From positions 1 through 35,420 of IMG/VR virus record IMGVR_UViG_3300037189_009350: a DNA stretch of 35,420 nucleotides; one strand, 5' to 3'. The translations under genes and the position numbers were made by a program. This DNA comes from a virus. Under the pieces are notes generated by a model that had not been told where the DNA came from, did not search any database, and saw only the letters and a list, made by a program, of their open reading frames with translations. Every line of letters begins with the position of its first letter. The stretch's first letter is position 1. Positions 14,930 through 24,251 of this stretch are shown in pieces.

Positions 14930-15322
14930 ATGCCTAGCTTATTCGATATTATTAAGCGTGATGCAAAATTTATAGTCAATTCTGGAGGTTATCATATCGA
15001 TATTGAAATGATAACTCCAGATGGCTACAAAAAAGCTAATATTACTGGATGGGCAGTCAAAACATCAGGTTCATTTGATTCGGATGGAAATCAAGTAAAC
15101 ACCAAAAACGTTCATTGTACTATTGATGAAAATGCTTTAATAGCTTTAGGTTATCCAGTTAGAACTAACAAAAAAGGTATTTCTGAGGTTGATTTAATTC
15201 AGCATAAAGTAAATTTTAAAGATAGTACCGGAGTAATTAAAAACTATCAAGTCAGAGAAAATATGCCAGATGAAAATCTTGGTTTAATTACAATTTGGCT
15301 TGGCGATTATAAACCTTCATAA
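14930..15322 (+). CDS. Putative head-tail connector/stopper protein
   Basis: 130 residues. Mostly strand-like, with a Gly-Tyr-rich N-terminus (FIVNSGGYHIDIEMITPDG) and an extended C-terminus ending in GDYKPS. Small beta-rich proteins of this size between the capsid and tail-terminator genes usually form the neck. No definitive motif, so the role is inferred from position. Confidence 0.5.
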   Translation: MPSLFDIIKRDAKFIVNSGGYHIDIEMITPDGYKKANITGWAVKTSGSFDSDGNQVNTKNVHCTIDENALIALGYPVRTNKKGISEVDLIQHKVNFKDSTGVIKNYQVRENMPDENLGLITIWLGDYKPS

Positions 15323-15324
15323 AT

Positions 15325-15945
15325 ATGGCTTCTATTCTAAGTGAAATTATTGGAGTTCAAAATTTTGAAGTAGTTGCAAATCGTATTGGTTCAATATTGT
15401 TAGAAGAAATTCACAATCAAAAAACTATTCAGGGCTTTGATGATGAAATAGAAATTTTTAACGAAAGAATTGAACCATTTAGTAAAGAGCAAGATGTAAT
15501 GATTACAATTGCTTTTAGAGAAGCAGAATACGCTGGACAAAATACTAGAGATATACAAGGAGAGTATATTTATTTCATTGATATATTTACTTCTGGTTGG
15601 GGAGAAGAAGAAGTTAGTCCAAGTATAGTTTCAAAAAATAAATTGTTTCGTTATGTTGGATTAGTACGTTACATTTTAAGTACTGGAAAATATTTAACAT
15701 TAGGTTTTCCTCCGGGATTTATAGGAGGCAAATACATTGAAAAAATAACACTTGATACGGATTACTCTAATTTTGGTAATCACTCAAATTATGATGGTTC
15801 TTACATTAGATTTGCAAGGATTATGTATAAGGTAAGAGTTCAAGAGAATCAAGAATTATGGCAAGGAATTGAATTGCAAGGAAATACAACTAATGTCACT
15901 TTAGACGATACTGAACAGGGCACAAAATTCATATTTAACAATTAA
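15325..15945 (+). CDS. Putative tail terminator / neck protein
   Basis: 206 residues. The N-terminal helix (GVQNFEVVANRIGSILLEEI) and the later strand-rich core (VMITIAFREAEYAGQ, YIYFIDIFTSGW) match the general shape of tail-terminator proteins, which cap the tail tube and join it to the head. It lies just before the tail sheath gene. The length is a little large for the family, so another neck role is possible. Confidence 0.5.
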   Translation: MASILSEIIGVQNFEVVANRIGSILLEEIHNQKTIQGFDDEIEIFNERIEPFSKEQDVMITIAFREAEYAGQNTRDIQGEYIYFIDIFTSGWGEEEVSPSIVSKNKLFRYVGLVRYILSTGKYLTLGFPPGFIGGKYIEKITLDTDYSNFGNHSNYDGSYIRFARIMYKVRVQENQELWQGIELQGNTTNVTLDDTEQGTKFIFNN

Positions 15946-15956
15946 AAAAAATACAA

Positions 15957-17531
15957 ATGAGTACAATATCTACAGCCGTTGGACTTGACCGAATTTCAAG
16001 AGTAAGCGGTTATAATGTAAAACGAGGAGTGTTTACCACAGACACACAAAATTTACCTCAAATTATAGCTGTTTTTGGTGAAGCCAATATGGCTAATCAA
16101 ATGGGACTTTCAACTGCAAAAACAGAGGTTACAAGTGCTGAAGAAGCTGCGGAGTTGTATGGTTATGGTTCGCCAATTCATAGTCAAATGCGTATTCTTA
16201 GACCTTCATCTGGTGATGGTGTTGGTGGAATACCAACAATCGTTTTTCCACAGATTACAGATGACCAAGCAACTCCTTCTATGAGAGAATGGACTGTAAG
16301 TGGTACTGCTAATGCAAATACAACTCATTACATAGTTGTAAATGGAAGAACAAGTCTTGACTTTAGACCATATACTTTTGATGTTAAAATTGGAGATACT
16401 GCTTCACAAATTGCTAATAAAATAGTTGATGCAGTCAATTCAGTTATATCTGCACCATGTACTGCTTCAAATGATGATGAAGTAATTACATTTACTACAA
16501 AGTGGGCAGGTTTAACAAGTTCTGAATTTAATATCACAATACTTTATGGCGAACCGGGATTTAATAGTTCACTTTCTGCTGGAATATCTTATTCATTTAC
16601 AGATTCAATAGATGGAGCTGGCGGTGTTGATTTAGCAGATTCATTAGAACAATTTGGTGATGATTGGTACACAATAGTAACTAATCCTTACGGTTCATCT
16701 CAATTAAGTATTTTAGAGCAATTTAATGGACTTCCAAATGATATTAATCCAACTGGGCGTTATTCTGGATTAACATTCAAACCGTTTTGTGCTTATTTTG
16801 GAAGCACTTTAAGTGACAAAGATGATTTGATTAATATTACAAACAATGTTGCTAGAATTGGGCAAGTTACTAATGTATTATGTCCAGCTCCAGAATCATT
16901 AGGATTTACTTGGGAGGCAGCTGCTAATGTGGTTTCTTTGGCATCAGTTGTTTATCAAAATAATCCAAACTTAGATGTTAATAATTTGTCTTATCCAGAT
17001 ATGCCAACACCTATTAGTGGAAATATTGGGGATATGAAAGACTATAACAACAGAGATTTTCTTGTTAAAAAAGGATGTTCAACTGTTATGCTTAAAAATG
17101 GTTCTTATGTAGTTCAAGATTTAGTTACTACATATCATCCAGATGGAGAAATTCCTTTACAATATGCGTATCCAAGAAATTTAAATATTGATTGGAATGT
17201 GGCTGATTCATACAGAACTTTTGAAAGACTGTATTTACAAGACAAAACATTGGTTGCTGATGGCCAGATTGTTGACGTAGATGGTTGTATTAAGCCTAAA
17301 GAATGGAAAGGATTAGTTTATGAATTGTTTGATAATATTGCTCAAAAAGCATTAATCAATGACCCAGAGTTTTCAAAATCTAGTATGGTTGTTCAGATTA
17401 GCACATTAAATCCTAACAGATTTGAAACTACATTTAAGTACAAGCGAACTGGAATAGCTAGAATCCAAAGCACAACTGCAACAGCAGGATTTGGAGGTGC
17501 TGGAAATACATTTAATTCGGGAAACGTATAA
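15957..17531 (+). CDS. Contractile tail sheath protein (Mu gpL-like)
   Basis: 524 residues, within the size range of phage sheath proteins. It shows the N-terminal region with a hydrophobic propeller-like stretch (LPQIIAVFGEANMANQ), and an inserted domain at about 108-200 with YIVVNGRT, IANKIVDAVNS and VITFTTKWAG, typical of Mu-like gpL. The C-terminus is rich in extended and Gly/Ala/Asn residues (GIARIQSTTATAGFGGAGNT) as expected for donor strands. This protein forms the contracting outer tube. The gene ends at the base of a hairpin and possible pseudoknot. Confidence 0.88.
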   Translation: MSTISTAVGLDRISRVSGYNVKRGVFTTDTQNLPQIIAVFGEANMANQMGLSTAKTEVTSAEEAAELYGYGSPIHSQMRILRPSSGDGVGGIPTIVFPQITDDQATPSMREWTVSGTANANTTHYIVVNGRTSLDFRPYTFDVKIGDTASQIANKIVDAVNSVISAPCTASNDDEVITFTTKWAGLTSSEFNITILYGEPGFNSSLSAGISYSFTDSIDGAGGVDLADSLEQFGDDWYTIVTNPYGSSQLSILEQFNGLPNDINPTGRYSGLTFKPFCAYFGSTLSDKDDLINITNNVARIGQVTNVLCPAPESLGFTWEAAANVVSLASVVYQNNPNLDVNNLSYPDMPTPISGNIGDMKDYNNRDFLVKKGCSTVMLKNGSYVVQDLVTTYHPDGEIPLQYAYPRNLNIDWNVADSYRTFERLYLQDKTLVADGQIVDVDGCIKPKEWKGLVYELFDNIAQKALINDPEFSKSSMVVQISTLNPNRFETTFKYKRTGIARIQSTTATAGFGGAGNTFNSGNV

Positions 17532-17570
17532 TCCCTACTGTAAAGGGGATTTTTAGTTTAGAGTTTACAG
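17530..17570 (+). other. Possible H-type pseudoknot overlapping a terminator-like hairpin
   Basis: Stem 1 pairs AATCCC (17530-17535) with GGGATT (17546-17551), followed by T to 17554, which alone looks like a weak terminator. Stem 2 pairs CTGTAAA (17538-17544), lying in the loop of stem 1, with TTTACAG (17564-17570). The connecting lengths are 2, 1 and 12 bases, a textbook H-type geometry. It starts inside the sheath stop codon. Confidence 0.5.
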
Positions 17571-17603
17571 AGGAGTTTGTATAATAAAAAAAAATAATTT
17601 AAA

Positions 17604-18812
17604 ATGACAAATACTGAAATTAAAGATTTTGTTAACGATAATATTCGCCAAAAAACAACTCCTAGCAGTATAACAAAGGAAAATGTTGCTAGTGCTTTTG
17701 ATCAAGTAGTTGATTATGTTGATGAGTCTACACAAGGCATTACACAAGGACCAGCAGGACCACAAGGTGTTGAAGGGCCAGCAGGACCTCCCGGTCCAGT
17801 TGGACCAGCAGGATTAGAATGGCAAGGTACGTGGGTATCAGGAACTTCTTATGTAGCTGATGATGCGGTAGGGTACGACGGAGCTTCATGGTTTTGTATT
17901 TTAGCAACTTCGGGAACAACTGCTCCTGATGTTGATAATACGCATTGGGCGTTATTAGCTTCTCAAGGTGCAATAGGACCACAAGGTGCTCAAGGGCCAG
18001 CAGGACCAGCAGGACCAGCAGGTTCGCAAGGACCAAGAGGTTTTACAGGAGATGATGGATTGCAAGGAGAACAAGGACCACAAGGAGAACAAGGACCTCC
18101 GGGAAGCAGTGTATCTTTAACAAACGCAACAATTGCTGGTGGAACTTTTAATGCGCCAGTAGCTATAACAGTAGATGTTCTTACTACAAATATTGCTGAC
18201 AGTCAAAACAATTATTATTCAGTTCCAAATTATACAAATGACCAAAGTAAAATAGGAAAAAAAATATTTATTAGAAACTCAAGCGTTTATCGTGCAGAGA
18301 TAAAAGGAGAAACTGGTGTAAACACAACATTTTACATAAACACTACAGTTTTGCCTAATGGAAATGAAAATTTTCAAAATCCTTTAGCATTAGATTCAAA
18401 GAGGTCTACTGAATTAACATATTTAGGTAATATTGGTGGATTTGAAAGATGGTCATCTCATTTATTATTTGCTCCAAGAACAGCAACTACAGGAAGTTAT
18501 GGAACAGTATCATTGGCGCTTATTAATTCATCTAATGTCAATAGCGATATTAGCGAAGTAACACCCAATAACGCTACTGATAATTACATAAGATTATTTA
18601 CAGGTTTTACTAATGTTGGAGAGTCAGTTATAGTTACAAATAATTCTGCCACAATAGACATTAGATTATTGGGAACTCCATTATGGCATTATTTAATATT
18701 GGGATTAAATTATCAGACAGTTCCTTATGTTTTACCTGCTGGAAAAAGTGTAAGGTTTACAAAAGGACCAAGTTCTTTTTACTTTATCGCAGAGATAATA
18801 AGTTATAATTAA
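17604..18812 (+). CDS. Collagen-like repeat protein with inserted carbohydrate-binding-like domain
   Basis: 402 residues. N-terminus 1-45 ([20 protein letters not shown] and VVDYVD) resembles anchoring segments common to Bacteroidota phage fibres. Residues 49-72 form about eight Gly-X-Y triplets ([20 protein letters not shown]). Residues 73-121 ([20 protein letters not shown], then HWALLA) resemble a small chitin/carbohydrate-binding module. Residues 122-169 hold sixteen more Gly-X-Y triplets. The remaining 230 residues are strand-rich and unrecognised. It may be a fibre or whisker attached to the tail for host-polysaccharide contact. It lies between the sheath and tube genes, an unusual position for a fibre. 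Confidence 0.75.
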   Translation: MTNTEIKDFVNDNIRQKTTPSSITKENVASAFDQVVDYVDESTQGITQGPAGPQGVEGPAGPPGPVGPAGLEWQGTWVSGTSYVADDAVGYDGASWFCILATSGTTAPDVDNTHWALLASQGAIGPQGAQGPAGPAGPAGSQGPRGFTGDDGLQGEQGPQGEQGPPGSSVSLTNATIAGGTFNAPVAITVDVLTTNIADSQNNYYSVPNYTNDQSKIGKKIFIRNSSVYRAEIKGETGVNTTFYINTTVLPNGNENFQNPLALDSKRSTELTYLGNIGGFERWSSHLLFAPRTATTGSYGTVSLALINSSNVNSDISEVTPNNATDNYIRLFTGFTNVGESVIVTNNSATIDIRLLGTPLWHYLILGLNYQTVPYVLPAGKSVRFTKGPSSFYFIAEIISYN

Positions 18813-18829
18813 TAATAAAATAAAATAAA

Positions 18830-19237
18830 ATGGCAAATTTTGTATTCGGGGATTGTGTAAATATTACTTGTTCCCACTTAGGTCAAACATATCGATTTTA
18901 TCCAAAAGCCAATGAATCATTTAATGTTGACAAAGGCGGCATTCGTGGAAACGATGATATGAATCAGATTACTTCAAATGGACAAATGATGTCGCAATTG
19001 AATAGAGCAAGATGGGCTGTTGATGGTCCAATAGCAGTTGACCAAATGTCAGATGCTGAATTATCATCATTAAATTTGATGGCTGGTTCACCTTCTTTGG
19101 GAAGATGGCAATTTGATATGATTTCTGGAGCAATCTACGTTGGAACAGGCAGACCAGTTGGAGATATTGCAACAGATTCAAACGCTGGAACTTTGACATT
19201 AAAAGTTTCTGGTGGAGGGTTTCTACAAAAAATATAA
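18830..19237 (+). CDS. Tail tube protein (Mu gpM-like)
   Basis: 135 residues. The N-terminus (FVFGDCVNITCSHLGQTYRFYPKANESF) and a Gly-rich, strand-rich interior fit the Mu-like tail tube family, in which two sheets build the inner tube under the sheath. The segment SQLNRARWAVDGPIAVD is typical of the tube's later strands. It comes after the collagen-like gene and directly precedes the tail assembly chaperone, as in Mu. Confidence 0.75.
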   Translation: MANFVFGDCVNITCSHLGQTYRFYPKANESFNVDKGGIRGNDDMNQITSNGQMMSQLNRARWAVDGPIAVDQMSDAELSSLNLMAGSPSLGRWQFDMISGAIYVGTGRPVGDIATDSNAGTLTLKVSGGGFLQKI

Positions 19238-19253
19238 ATTTTAAATAAGTAAA

Positions 19254-19670
19254 ATGAAAACAGCAGCAATAAGTAAAGAAGTAGCATTGGATGAATTAGA
19301 GAACTTTGTAAATAAGTTTGTAAAGAAGCCAGTTGTTAAAAATGAATTAGAAGAAACATATCCAGATGTATTAGAAGCTATAATTGATGGTTATTTGTCA
19401 TTTGATGCAGAAGGATTGCCAAAGTTAAAATTGAAGTTTCCAGTCTTAGACGAAGATAAAAACCCAGTTTTGACAGAAATAACGTTTAAGACTAGAATCA
19501 AGCCTACAACGTTAGCAAATTTGGCAAAAGGATTACATCCTCAAAAGGAAGTTTTCCAATTGCAATTGAATATGACATCTTATATTATCGGACAATCAGT
19601 AGCAATGCTAGATAAGTTTGAGCGATATGATTACGATGTTATAAATCAAGTTTCTTCTGTTTTTACGTAG
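19254..19670 (+). CDS. Tail assembly chaperone (Mu gp41-like), upstream frame
   Basis: 138 residues. The acidic N-terminus and a beta-rich middle (KLKLKFPVLDEDKNPVLTEI) followed by helical C-terminus (SYIIGQSVAMLDKFE) fit the Mu gp41 chaperone family. It binds the tape measure protein during tail assembly. The stop is UAG at 19670, but a second frame continues immediately after in -1 with no start codon of its own, so part of the translation is probably shifted to give a longer protein, as in lambda G/GT and Mu-like phages. Confidence 0.7.
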   Translation: MKTAAISKEVALDELENFVNKFVKKPVVKNELEETYPDVLEAIIDGYLSFDAEGLPKLKLKFPVLDEDKNPVLTEITFKTRIKPTTLANLAKGLHPQKEVFQLQLNMTSYIIGQSVAMLDKFERYDYDVINQVSSVFT

Positions 19671-19834
19671 TCTGGTGTTACGATGGTTTAGACAACATTT
19701 TAAAAAGTCTAGTCGATTATCATCATTGGAATATCAGCGAAGTAAAACAAATGTATTGTGACAATTTTGATTTTCAAGGCTTGTCATATTGGTACGATGA
19801 ACTTATAAGATTGGAGAAAATCCGAAATAAATAA
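19631..19834 (+). CDS. Downstream frame of the tail assembly chaperone, expressed by frameshift
   Basis: The -1 frame relative to the chaperone is open from 19631 to UAA at 19832-19834. It has no ATG, GTG or TTG before the internal ATG far into the protein. The peptide after the overlap (LDNILKSLVDYHHWNISEVK, then YWYDELIRL) looks like a genuine helical second domain, as in Mu-like chaperones. The most likely slip point is the T run at 19660-19664 (GTT TTT ACG TAG in the zero frame). The canonical X-XXY-YYZ heptamer is not in the right frame, so the slip mechanism is unclear. Confidence 0.6.
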   Translation, partial: LRCYKSSFFCFYVVWCYDGLDNILKSLVDYHHWNISEVKQMYCDNFDFQGLSYWYDELIRLEKIRNK

Positions 19835-19836
19835 TT

Positions 19837-19879
19837 AAAATCCTCTTAGTTAGTTGTAGAACGGCTAAGAGGATTTTTT
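19837..19879 (+). terminator. Terminator after the tail assembly chaperone
   Basis: AAAATCCTCTTAG (19837-19849) and CTAAGAGGATTTT (19865-19877) form a 13-bp perfect stem followed by a T run to 19879. It sits between the chaperone and the endonuclease, so it may limit readthrough into the tape measure gene or be tied to the endonuclease insertion. Confidence 0.85.
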
Positions 19880-19895
19880 ACTAAAAACAAATATT

Positions 19896-20612
19896 ATGGC
19901 AGAAAAAATTGATAGAACTGGAGAAGTCATAAATGAGGTAAAAATATACGCTTATCGAACGGCTAAAGACTTGGATGTTATATTTCCAGATGGAACTATT
20001 GTTTTAAATAAAAAATATTGTCATTTTAAAAACTCAAATATTAAAAACCCAAATAGTCCAATAGTTTTTGGAGTAGGATATTTTGGAGTTGGAAAATATA
20101 ACCATAAGGACAATAAAAAACTATCTCAAACTTGGTTAGGAATGATGCAAAGATGTTATAGTTTAGAATTTAAAAAAAATAGACCTACCTATAAAGATTG
20201 CACTGTACATTCAGATTGGCATAACTTTCAGAATTTTGCAGAATGGTTTGAAGAAAATTATATTGAAGGATATTGTTTAGATAAAGATTTTACTATAATG
20301 GATAATAAAGAGTATTCTGAAAAAACATGTAAATTTATACCGAATGAAATTAATGTTATTTTAACCAATGTATCTAGTTCTAATAAAAAGTATTTAGTTG
20401 GAGTTAATTTACATAAAACAGGTAAGTTTCAAGCAACATTAAGTATTAAAAACAAACGTGTTTATTTAGGTTTGTTTGATAAAGAAATAGATGCTTTTAT
20501 TGCTTATAAAAAATCAAAAGAAGCCTATGTAAGGGAGCAATTAATTGTTTTTAGAAATGAAATTGGGGAAGTTATTTTTAATAATTTAATCAATTATAGT
20601 ATTAACCAATAA
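19896..20612 (+). CDS. HNH-like homing endonuclease with AP2-like C-terminus
   Basis: 238 residues. The centre shows the pattern WLGMMQRCYSLEF, YKDCTVHSDWHNFQNFAEWF and LDKDFTIMDNKEYSEKTCKF followed by IPNEINVIL, seen in a family of phage HNH-like endonucleases. The C-terminus (GVNLHKTGKFQATLSIKN, then RVYLGLFDKEIDAFIAYKKS) is an AP2-type DNA-binding domain. It resembles the AP2-like segments of the endonuclease at 3870. It separates the chaperone and tape measure genes, which are adjacent in relatives. A selfish element is the likely reading. Confidence 0.75.
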   Translation: MAEKIDRTGEVINEVKIYAYRTAKDLDVIFPDGTIVLNKKYCHFKNSNIKNPNSPIVFGVGYFGVGKYNHKDNKKLSQTWLGMMQRCYSLEFKKNRPTYKDCTVHSDWHNFQNFAEWFEENYIEGYCLDKDFTIMDNKEYSEKTCKFIPNEINVILTNVSSSNKKYLVGVNLHKTGKFQATLSIKNKRVYLGLFDKEIDAFIAYKKSKEAYVREQLIVFRNEIGEVIFNNLINYSINQ

Positions 20613-20623
20613 ATTTATAAGAT

Positions 20624-22594
20624 ATGGCAATAGCTGCTATGCGTGTGCCAACAGTGTTCACAGCAATTGACAGGTTTAGCGATGTTGTTACTAGAATGAC
20701 GGCTAAAACTTCTGCGTTTGGAGCATCTGCTGAAGCTGCTGCAATGAGAACTTCAAGGTCATTTAACAGAGCGGGAACAAATATGCTTACTGCTGGTGTT
20801 GGAATGGCTGTAGGTATAGGATATGCGGTTAATGAGGCGGTTAAGTATGAGGCGGCATTAGCAAGTTTAGCGGCAGTTACTGGAACACAAGTTGGAGCAA
20901 TGAATTTACAAATAGAAAGTTTAGGTAGAGAAACTAAACGAAATGTTATTGACATTGCAAAATCTTTTGAAATTGTCGGTTCAAAGATGTCACAATACTT
21001 AGACAATCCCGAAGCTTTAAAAGGAATTACTAAAGCAAGTATTTTAATGGCTGATGCTTCAAAAATGGAGTTAGAACCAGCAATTGAATCTTTGACAGGT
21101 GTTCTTAATATTTTTGGAAAATCCGCTTCTGATGCTAATTACATTGTAAACAAATTATCTGCTGGGGAAATTGTAGGTAGTATATCTATTGCGGAAACAG
21201 CTGATGTTTTGCGACAATTTGGTGGAACTGCAAGGTTAGCAAATGTACAAGTTGACGAATCTATTGCATTAATACAAACATTAACTAAATCACTTGGTAT
21301 AGAAGGTGTTGGCAGAGGTATTCGTAACTTAATGGTTGATTTCAACATGGTTGGTGTATTTGATAAAAATAAAACTAGAGCTTTGCAAAAAGCTGGTGTT
21401 GATATGGATGTTTTAGGAAATAAGTCTTTAGATTTAGTAACTAGGATGCGTGAATTGAAAAAGCTAGAAGGTAATAGTGCTGCAATGGGAATGTTCTTTA
21501 AGAAAACTGGTATTCAAACTGGAGCAACATTATTCCAAAATTTTGATGATTACATACGTTTTTTAGACTTAATTAAAAAGACAAATGCAGCACAAGAACA
21601 AGCGGACAAGAATAATGCTACTATGGCTAAAAAAATGAAAGATTTAAAAGCACAAGTATCATTTTTAGCAATTACAATCGGAACTGCTTTATTGCCTAGA
21701 ATAAAAGATTTTGTAGATTCTATAATGCCAGTTATTCAAAGCATAAGTGATTGGGGTCAAAGAAATAAAGGACTAGCAAATACATTGTTGACAGCAACTA
21801 AATGGTTGTTAATTTTAGGAGTAGCATCAAAAGTAACGGCATTTTTATTTTATGGCTTAGCAAAGGCAATAGCATTTGTAAAATGGGCACAAATAGCATA
21901 TACTACAGTTGTTGAACTTTGTACTGTGGCAACTTATTTAGCGGCTGGAGGACAAGCGACATTTGCGGCAAGTTTAATGGCTGTTGCAGGAGGATTATTA
22001 GCAGCATATTGGCCAGTACTTTTAGTAGTTGCTGCATTAGGTGGATTAGCTTATGCTTTTTCTGATACTGGTGACGCTACAACAAGTATGGTTGATAGTC
22101 AAATAGCTTCTTTGTCAAAAGGAAATATGGCTTGGAATAACTCTACTAAGGTTTTAAAAGATAATTTGAATAAACAAAGTAATGCTATTAAGCAGTCTGA
22201 AAATATTAAAATTCCAAAATCAAATGTAATAAGTCCTTCGGCTGTTAGTGGATTACAGAATTATTTAAACAAAAATGGTGCTGATATTACTAAAGCCAAA
22301 TTTGACCAATATCAATATGAGCAAAGTTTAATTAATAAGCCTGAATATATGAGTGTAAAAGCTCAAAATGTAAATGCAAATAAATTAAATCCAAATGCAA
22401 TTTCAACAAATACGCCTCAAAATTTAGCAGGAAGAAATAAATCAGATTTACAAGAAATGAAACAGTTTATGCAATCAAAGTCAGGTAAATTAGACTTAAA
22501 TGTTTTTTCTACAAAAGGCTTAGGTGTTGATGTAGTTGGAACAGCTCCAAGTGGTATTCAAGTTAATACAAAACAAAATCAAGGACAACGATAA
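20624..22594 (+). CDS. Tape measure protein (TP901-like core)
   Basis: 656 residues. The first 370 are helical and match the TP901-type tape measure core, with TAGVGMAVGIGYAV, YEAALASLAAVTGTQVG and KGITKASILMADASKMELE. Residues 390-485 are hydrophobic and glycine/alanine-rich (LLILGVASKVTAFLF, YWPVLLVVAALGGLAYAF), likely several membrane-spanning segments used for genome injection. Residues 490-656 are an Asn/Lys-rich, low-complexity tail. At 656 residues it would set a fairly short tail, about 100 nm by the usual 1.5 angstrom per residue. The next gene begins at its last base. Confidence 0.85.
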   Translation: MAIAAMRVPTVFTAIDRFSDVVTRMTAKTSAFGASAEAAAMRTSRSFNRAGTNMLTAGVGMAVGIGYAVNEAVKYEAALASLAAVTGTQVGAMNLQIESLGRETKRNVIDIAKSFEIVGSKMSQYLDNPEALKGITKASILMADASKMELEPAIESLTGVLNIFGKSASDANYIVNKLSAGEIVGSISIAETADVLRQFGGTARLANVQVDESIALIQTLTKSLGIEGVGRGIRNLMVDFNMVGVFDKNKTRALQKAGVDMDVLGNKSLDLVTRMRELKKLEGNSAAMGMFFKKTGIQTGATLFQNFDDYIRFLDLIKKTNAAQEQADKNNATMAKKMKDLKAQVSFLAITIGTALLPRIKDFVDSIMPVIQSISDWGQRNKGLANTLLTATKWLLILGVASKVTAFLFYGLAKAIAFVKWAQIAYTTVVELCTVATYLAAGGQATFAASLMAVAGGLLAAYWPVLLVVAALGGLAYAFSDTGDATTSMVDSQIASLSKGNMAWNNSTKVLKDNLNKQSNAIKQSENIKIPKSNVISPSAVSGLQNYLNKNGADITKAKFDQYQYEQSLINKPEYMSVKAQNVNANKLNPNAISTNTPQNLAGRNKSDLQEMKQFMQSKSGKLDLNVFSTKGLGVDVVGTAPSGIQVNTKQNQGQR

Positions 22595-23073
22595 TGAACA
22601 CAACTGACATATTATTATACGAAACTGGTCAAGGAGGTGATTTCGCTATTATAAACGATGATTTAGTGATGGGTGAATCTTTATACCAACAAATATTTTT
22701 AGCGTTATTTGGAGGCAATATTGAAGCAAGTACAAAGATAAATTACTTACCTACTGAAGAACGATTTGACTATTGGGGAAATGGATTAGTGTGGAAAGAT
22801 GAAAAGACAAAACAATTTAATTCTGAAACCGAAAGAGCAATTCAAAATAATGCTTTAAATAGTTCGGGAAGATTGTTAATTCTACAAGCAGTTGACATTG
22901 ATTTGACTTACTTAAAATCTACTTTAGACTATACAATTGATGTTCAAATAACGGGAAGGGATAATTTAAGAATAATAGTTAACTTTACCCAAAAAACAAA
23001 CCAGCAAGACAGGTCTCTGCAAATGGTTTATGATAATGCAAGAAACGAAGTAATAATTGAAAAAATAATCTAA
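22594..23073 (+). CDS. Baseplate protein, Mu gp46-like
   Basis: 159 residues. The first half has the gp46 pattern of an acidic strand with GGDFAIINDDLVM, then LFGGNIEAST and WGNGLVWKDEKTK, followed by an aromatic LLILQAVDI and a strand-rich end. It is an early baseplate component in Mu-like phages. It overlaps the tape measure stop (22594), and its own stop is shared with the next start codon, so a tightly packed baseplate block follows. Confidence 0.7.
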   Translation: MNTTDILLYETGQGGDFAIINDDLVMGESLYQQIFLALFGGNIEASTKINYLPTEERFDYWGNGLVWKDEKTKQFNSETERAIQNNALNSSGRLLILQAVDIDLTYLKSTLDYTIDVQITGRDNLRIIVNFTQKTNQQDRSLQMVYDNARNEVIIEKII

Positions 23074-24251
23074 TGAAGCCAATTCCAAAAATACAGCAGT
23101 TAAACGCTAATATCGCAGCGGATTTTAAGAATAAACTAAATTTGGCAAATGATAGTTTAAAGAAAGTTCTTAATGCAATGTCATTAGTTTTTGCTGCTCA
23201 ATTTCATTTAGCATATTTGTATTTGCGAGATATTCAAGATAATATATTTCCAGATACTGCCAATACGGAAAGCGTTGGAGGAACACTTGAAAGGCAAGGA
23301 AGAATATACTTAAACAGAGATAGATTTCCAGATTCTATTGGTTCGTTTAAAGTTTCAGTAGATTCAGTTGCTGGTTCAGTTTTAAGAAAAAACCTTACTT
23401 TTAAATCTAATGAAGGAACATTAAATCCCGGACAACTTTATGTTTTAGATGCTGAATACATTTGCACAGGAACAGATGATGAAATTACTATACGTTCATT
23501 AGGAGCTGGTTCAACTTTTAATTTAGCAGTCGGAAATAATTTAACGATTACAGAACCAGTAATAGGCGTTGAGAAAACAGTAAGTGTTATTCAAGTTATT
23601 ACACAACCAAGAGCAGGGGAAACAGTAGAATTATATCGCCAAGCTATTTTAAATGCAATACAGTTAGAACCACAAGGAGGTTCAAGAGCAGATTATCGCC
23701 AATGGGCTACGGATGCACAAGGAGTAAGATTAATTTATCCTTATATTGCAGATGTTACAACTGGAGTAGTTAGTATTTACGTTGAGGCGGTGTTAATTGA
23801 TAGTACTGATAATTTAGGAACTCCAACATTAGCTATTTTAAATGATGTTGAGGACGTAATTAACTTTGACCCAGATGTAACAAAACCAACTTATGAAAGA
23901 GGTAGAAAACCAGCACAAGCATTTTTAGATATGCAACCTATAACATTAGTTCCAGTTGATATTACTATAACTGGTTTAAATACAAATACTATTGATATTC
24001 AAAACACAATTCAAGGGAGTGTTGAATCGTTGCTTTATAAAATTAGACCATTTATTGCTGGAGCTGATTTGCTAAGAAATAAAAACGATATTTTGTATTA
24101 TGGTAGAATGCAGTCAACAGTTACAGAATCTTTGACAAATGGAAACTTTTTTGATAATTTAGATTTATTTGTTGATGGAAATTCAATTGTATCATACGAA
24201 TTTAACTTAGGAAACGTTCCATATTTACGTAACTTAATTTTTCAACCATAA
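23073..24251 (+). CDS. Baseplate J-like protein (Mu gp47-like)
   Basis: 392 residues, usual for baseplate J/gp47. It shows the helical N-terminus, a beta-rich region with GGTLERQGRIYLNRDRF, then GSTFNLAVGNNLTIT, and PRAGETVELYRQAILNAIQ and EPQGGSRADYRQWATDAQGV, the family's hallmark. This protein forms wedges of the baseplate. It starts at the previous gene's last base and shares its own last base with the next gene. Confidence 0.88.
   Translation: MKPIPKIQQLNANIAADFKNKLNLANDSLKKVLNAMSLVFAAQFHLAYLYLRDIQDNIFPDTANTESVGGTLERQGRIYLNRDRFPDSIGSFKVSVDSVAGSVLRKNLTFKSNEGTLNPGQLYVLDAEYICTGTDDEITIRSLGAGSTFNLAVGNNLTITEPVIGVEKTVSVIQVITQPRAGETVELYRQAILNAIQLEPQGGSRADYRQWATDAQGVRLIYPYIADVTTGVVSIYVEAVLIDSTDNLGTPTLAILNDVEDVINFDPDVTKPTYERGRKPAQAFLDMQPITLVPVDITITGLNTNTIDIQNTIQGSVESLLYKIRPFIAGADLLRNKNDILYYGRMQSTVTESLTNGNFFDNLDLFVDGNSIVSYEFNLGNVPYLRNLIFQP

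Noticed and set aside
17740-18036. Minus-strand Leu/Val-rich ORF opposite the collagen repeats
   Set aside because: It is the reverse-strand reading of the GGA-CCA-type repeat and has no other support.
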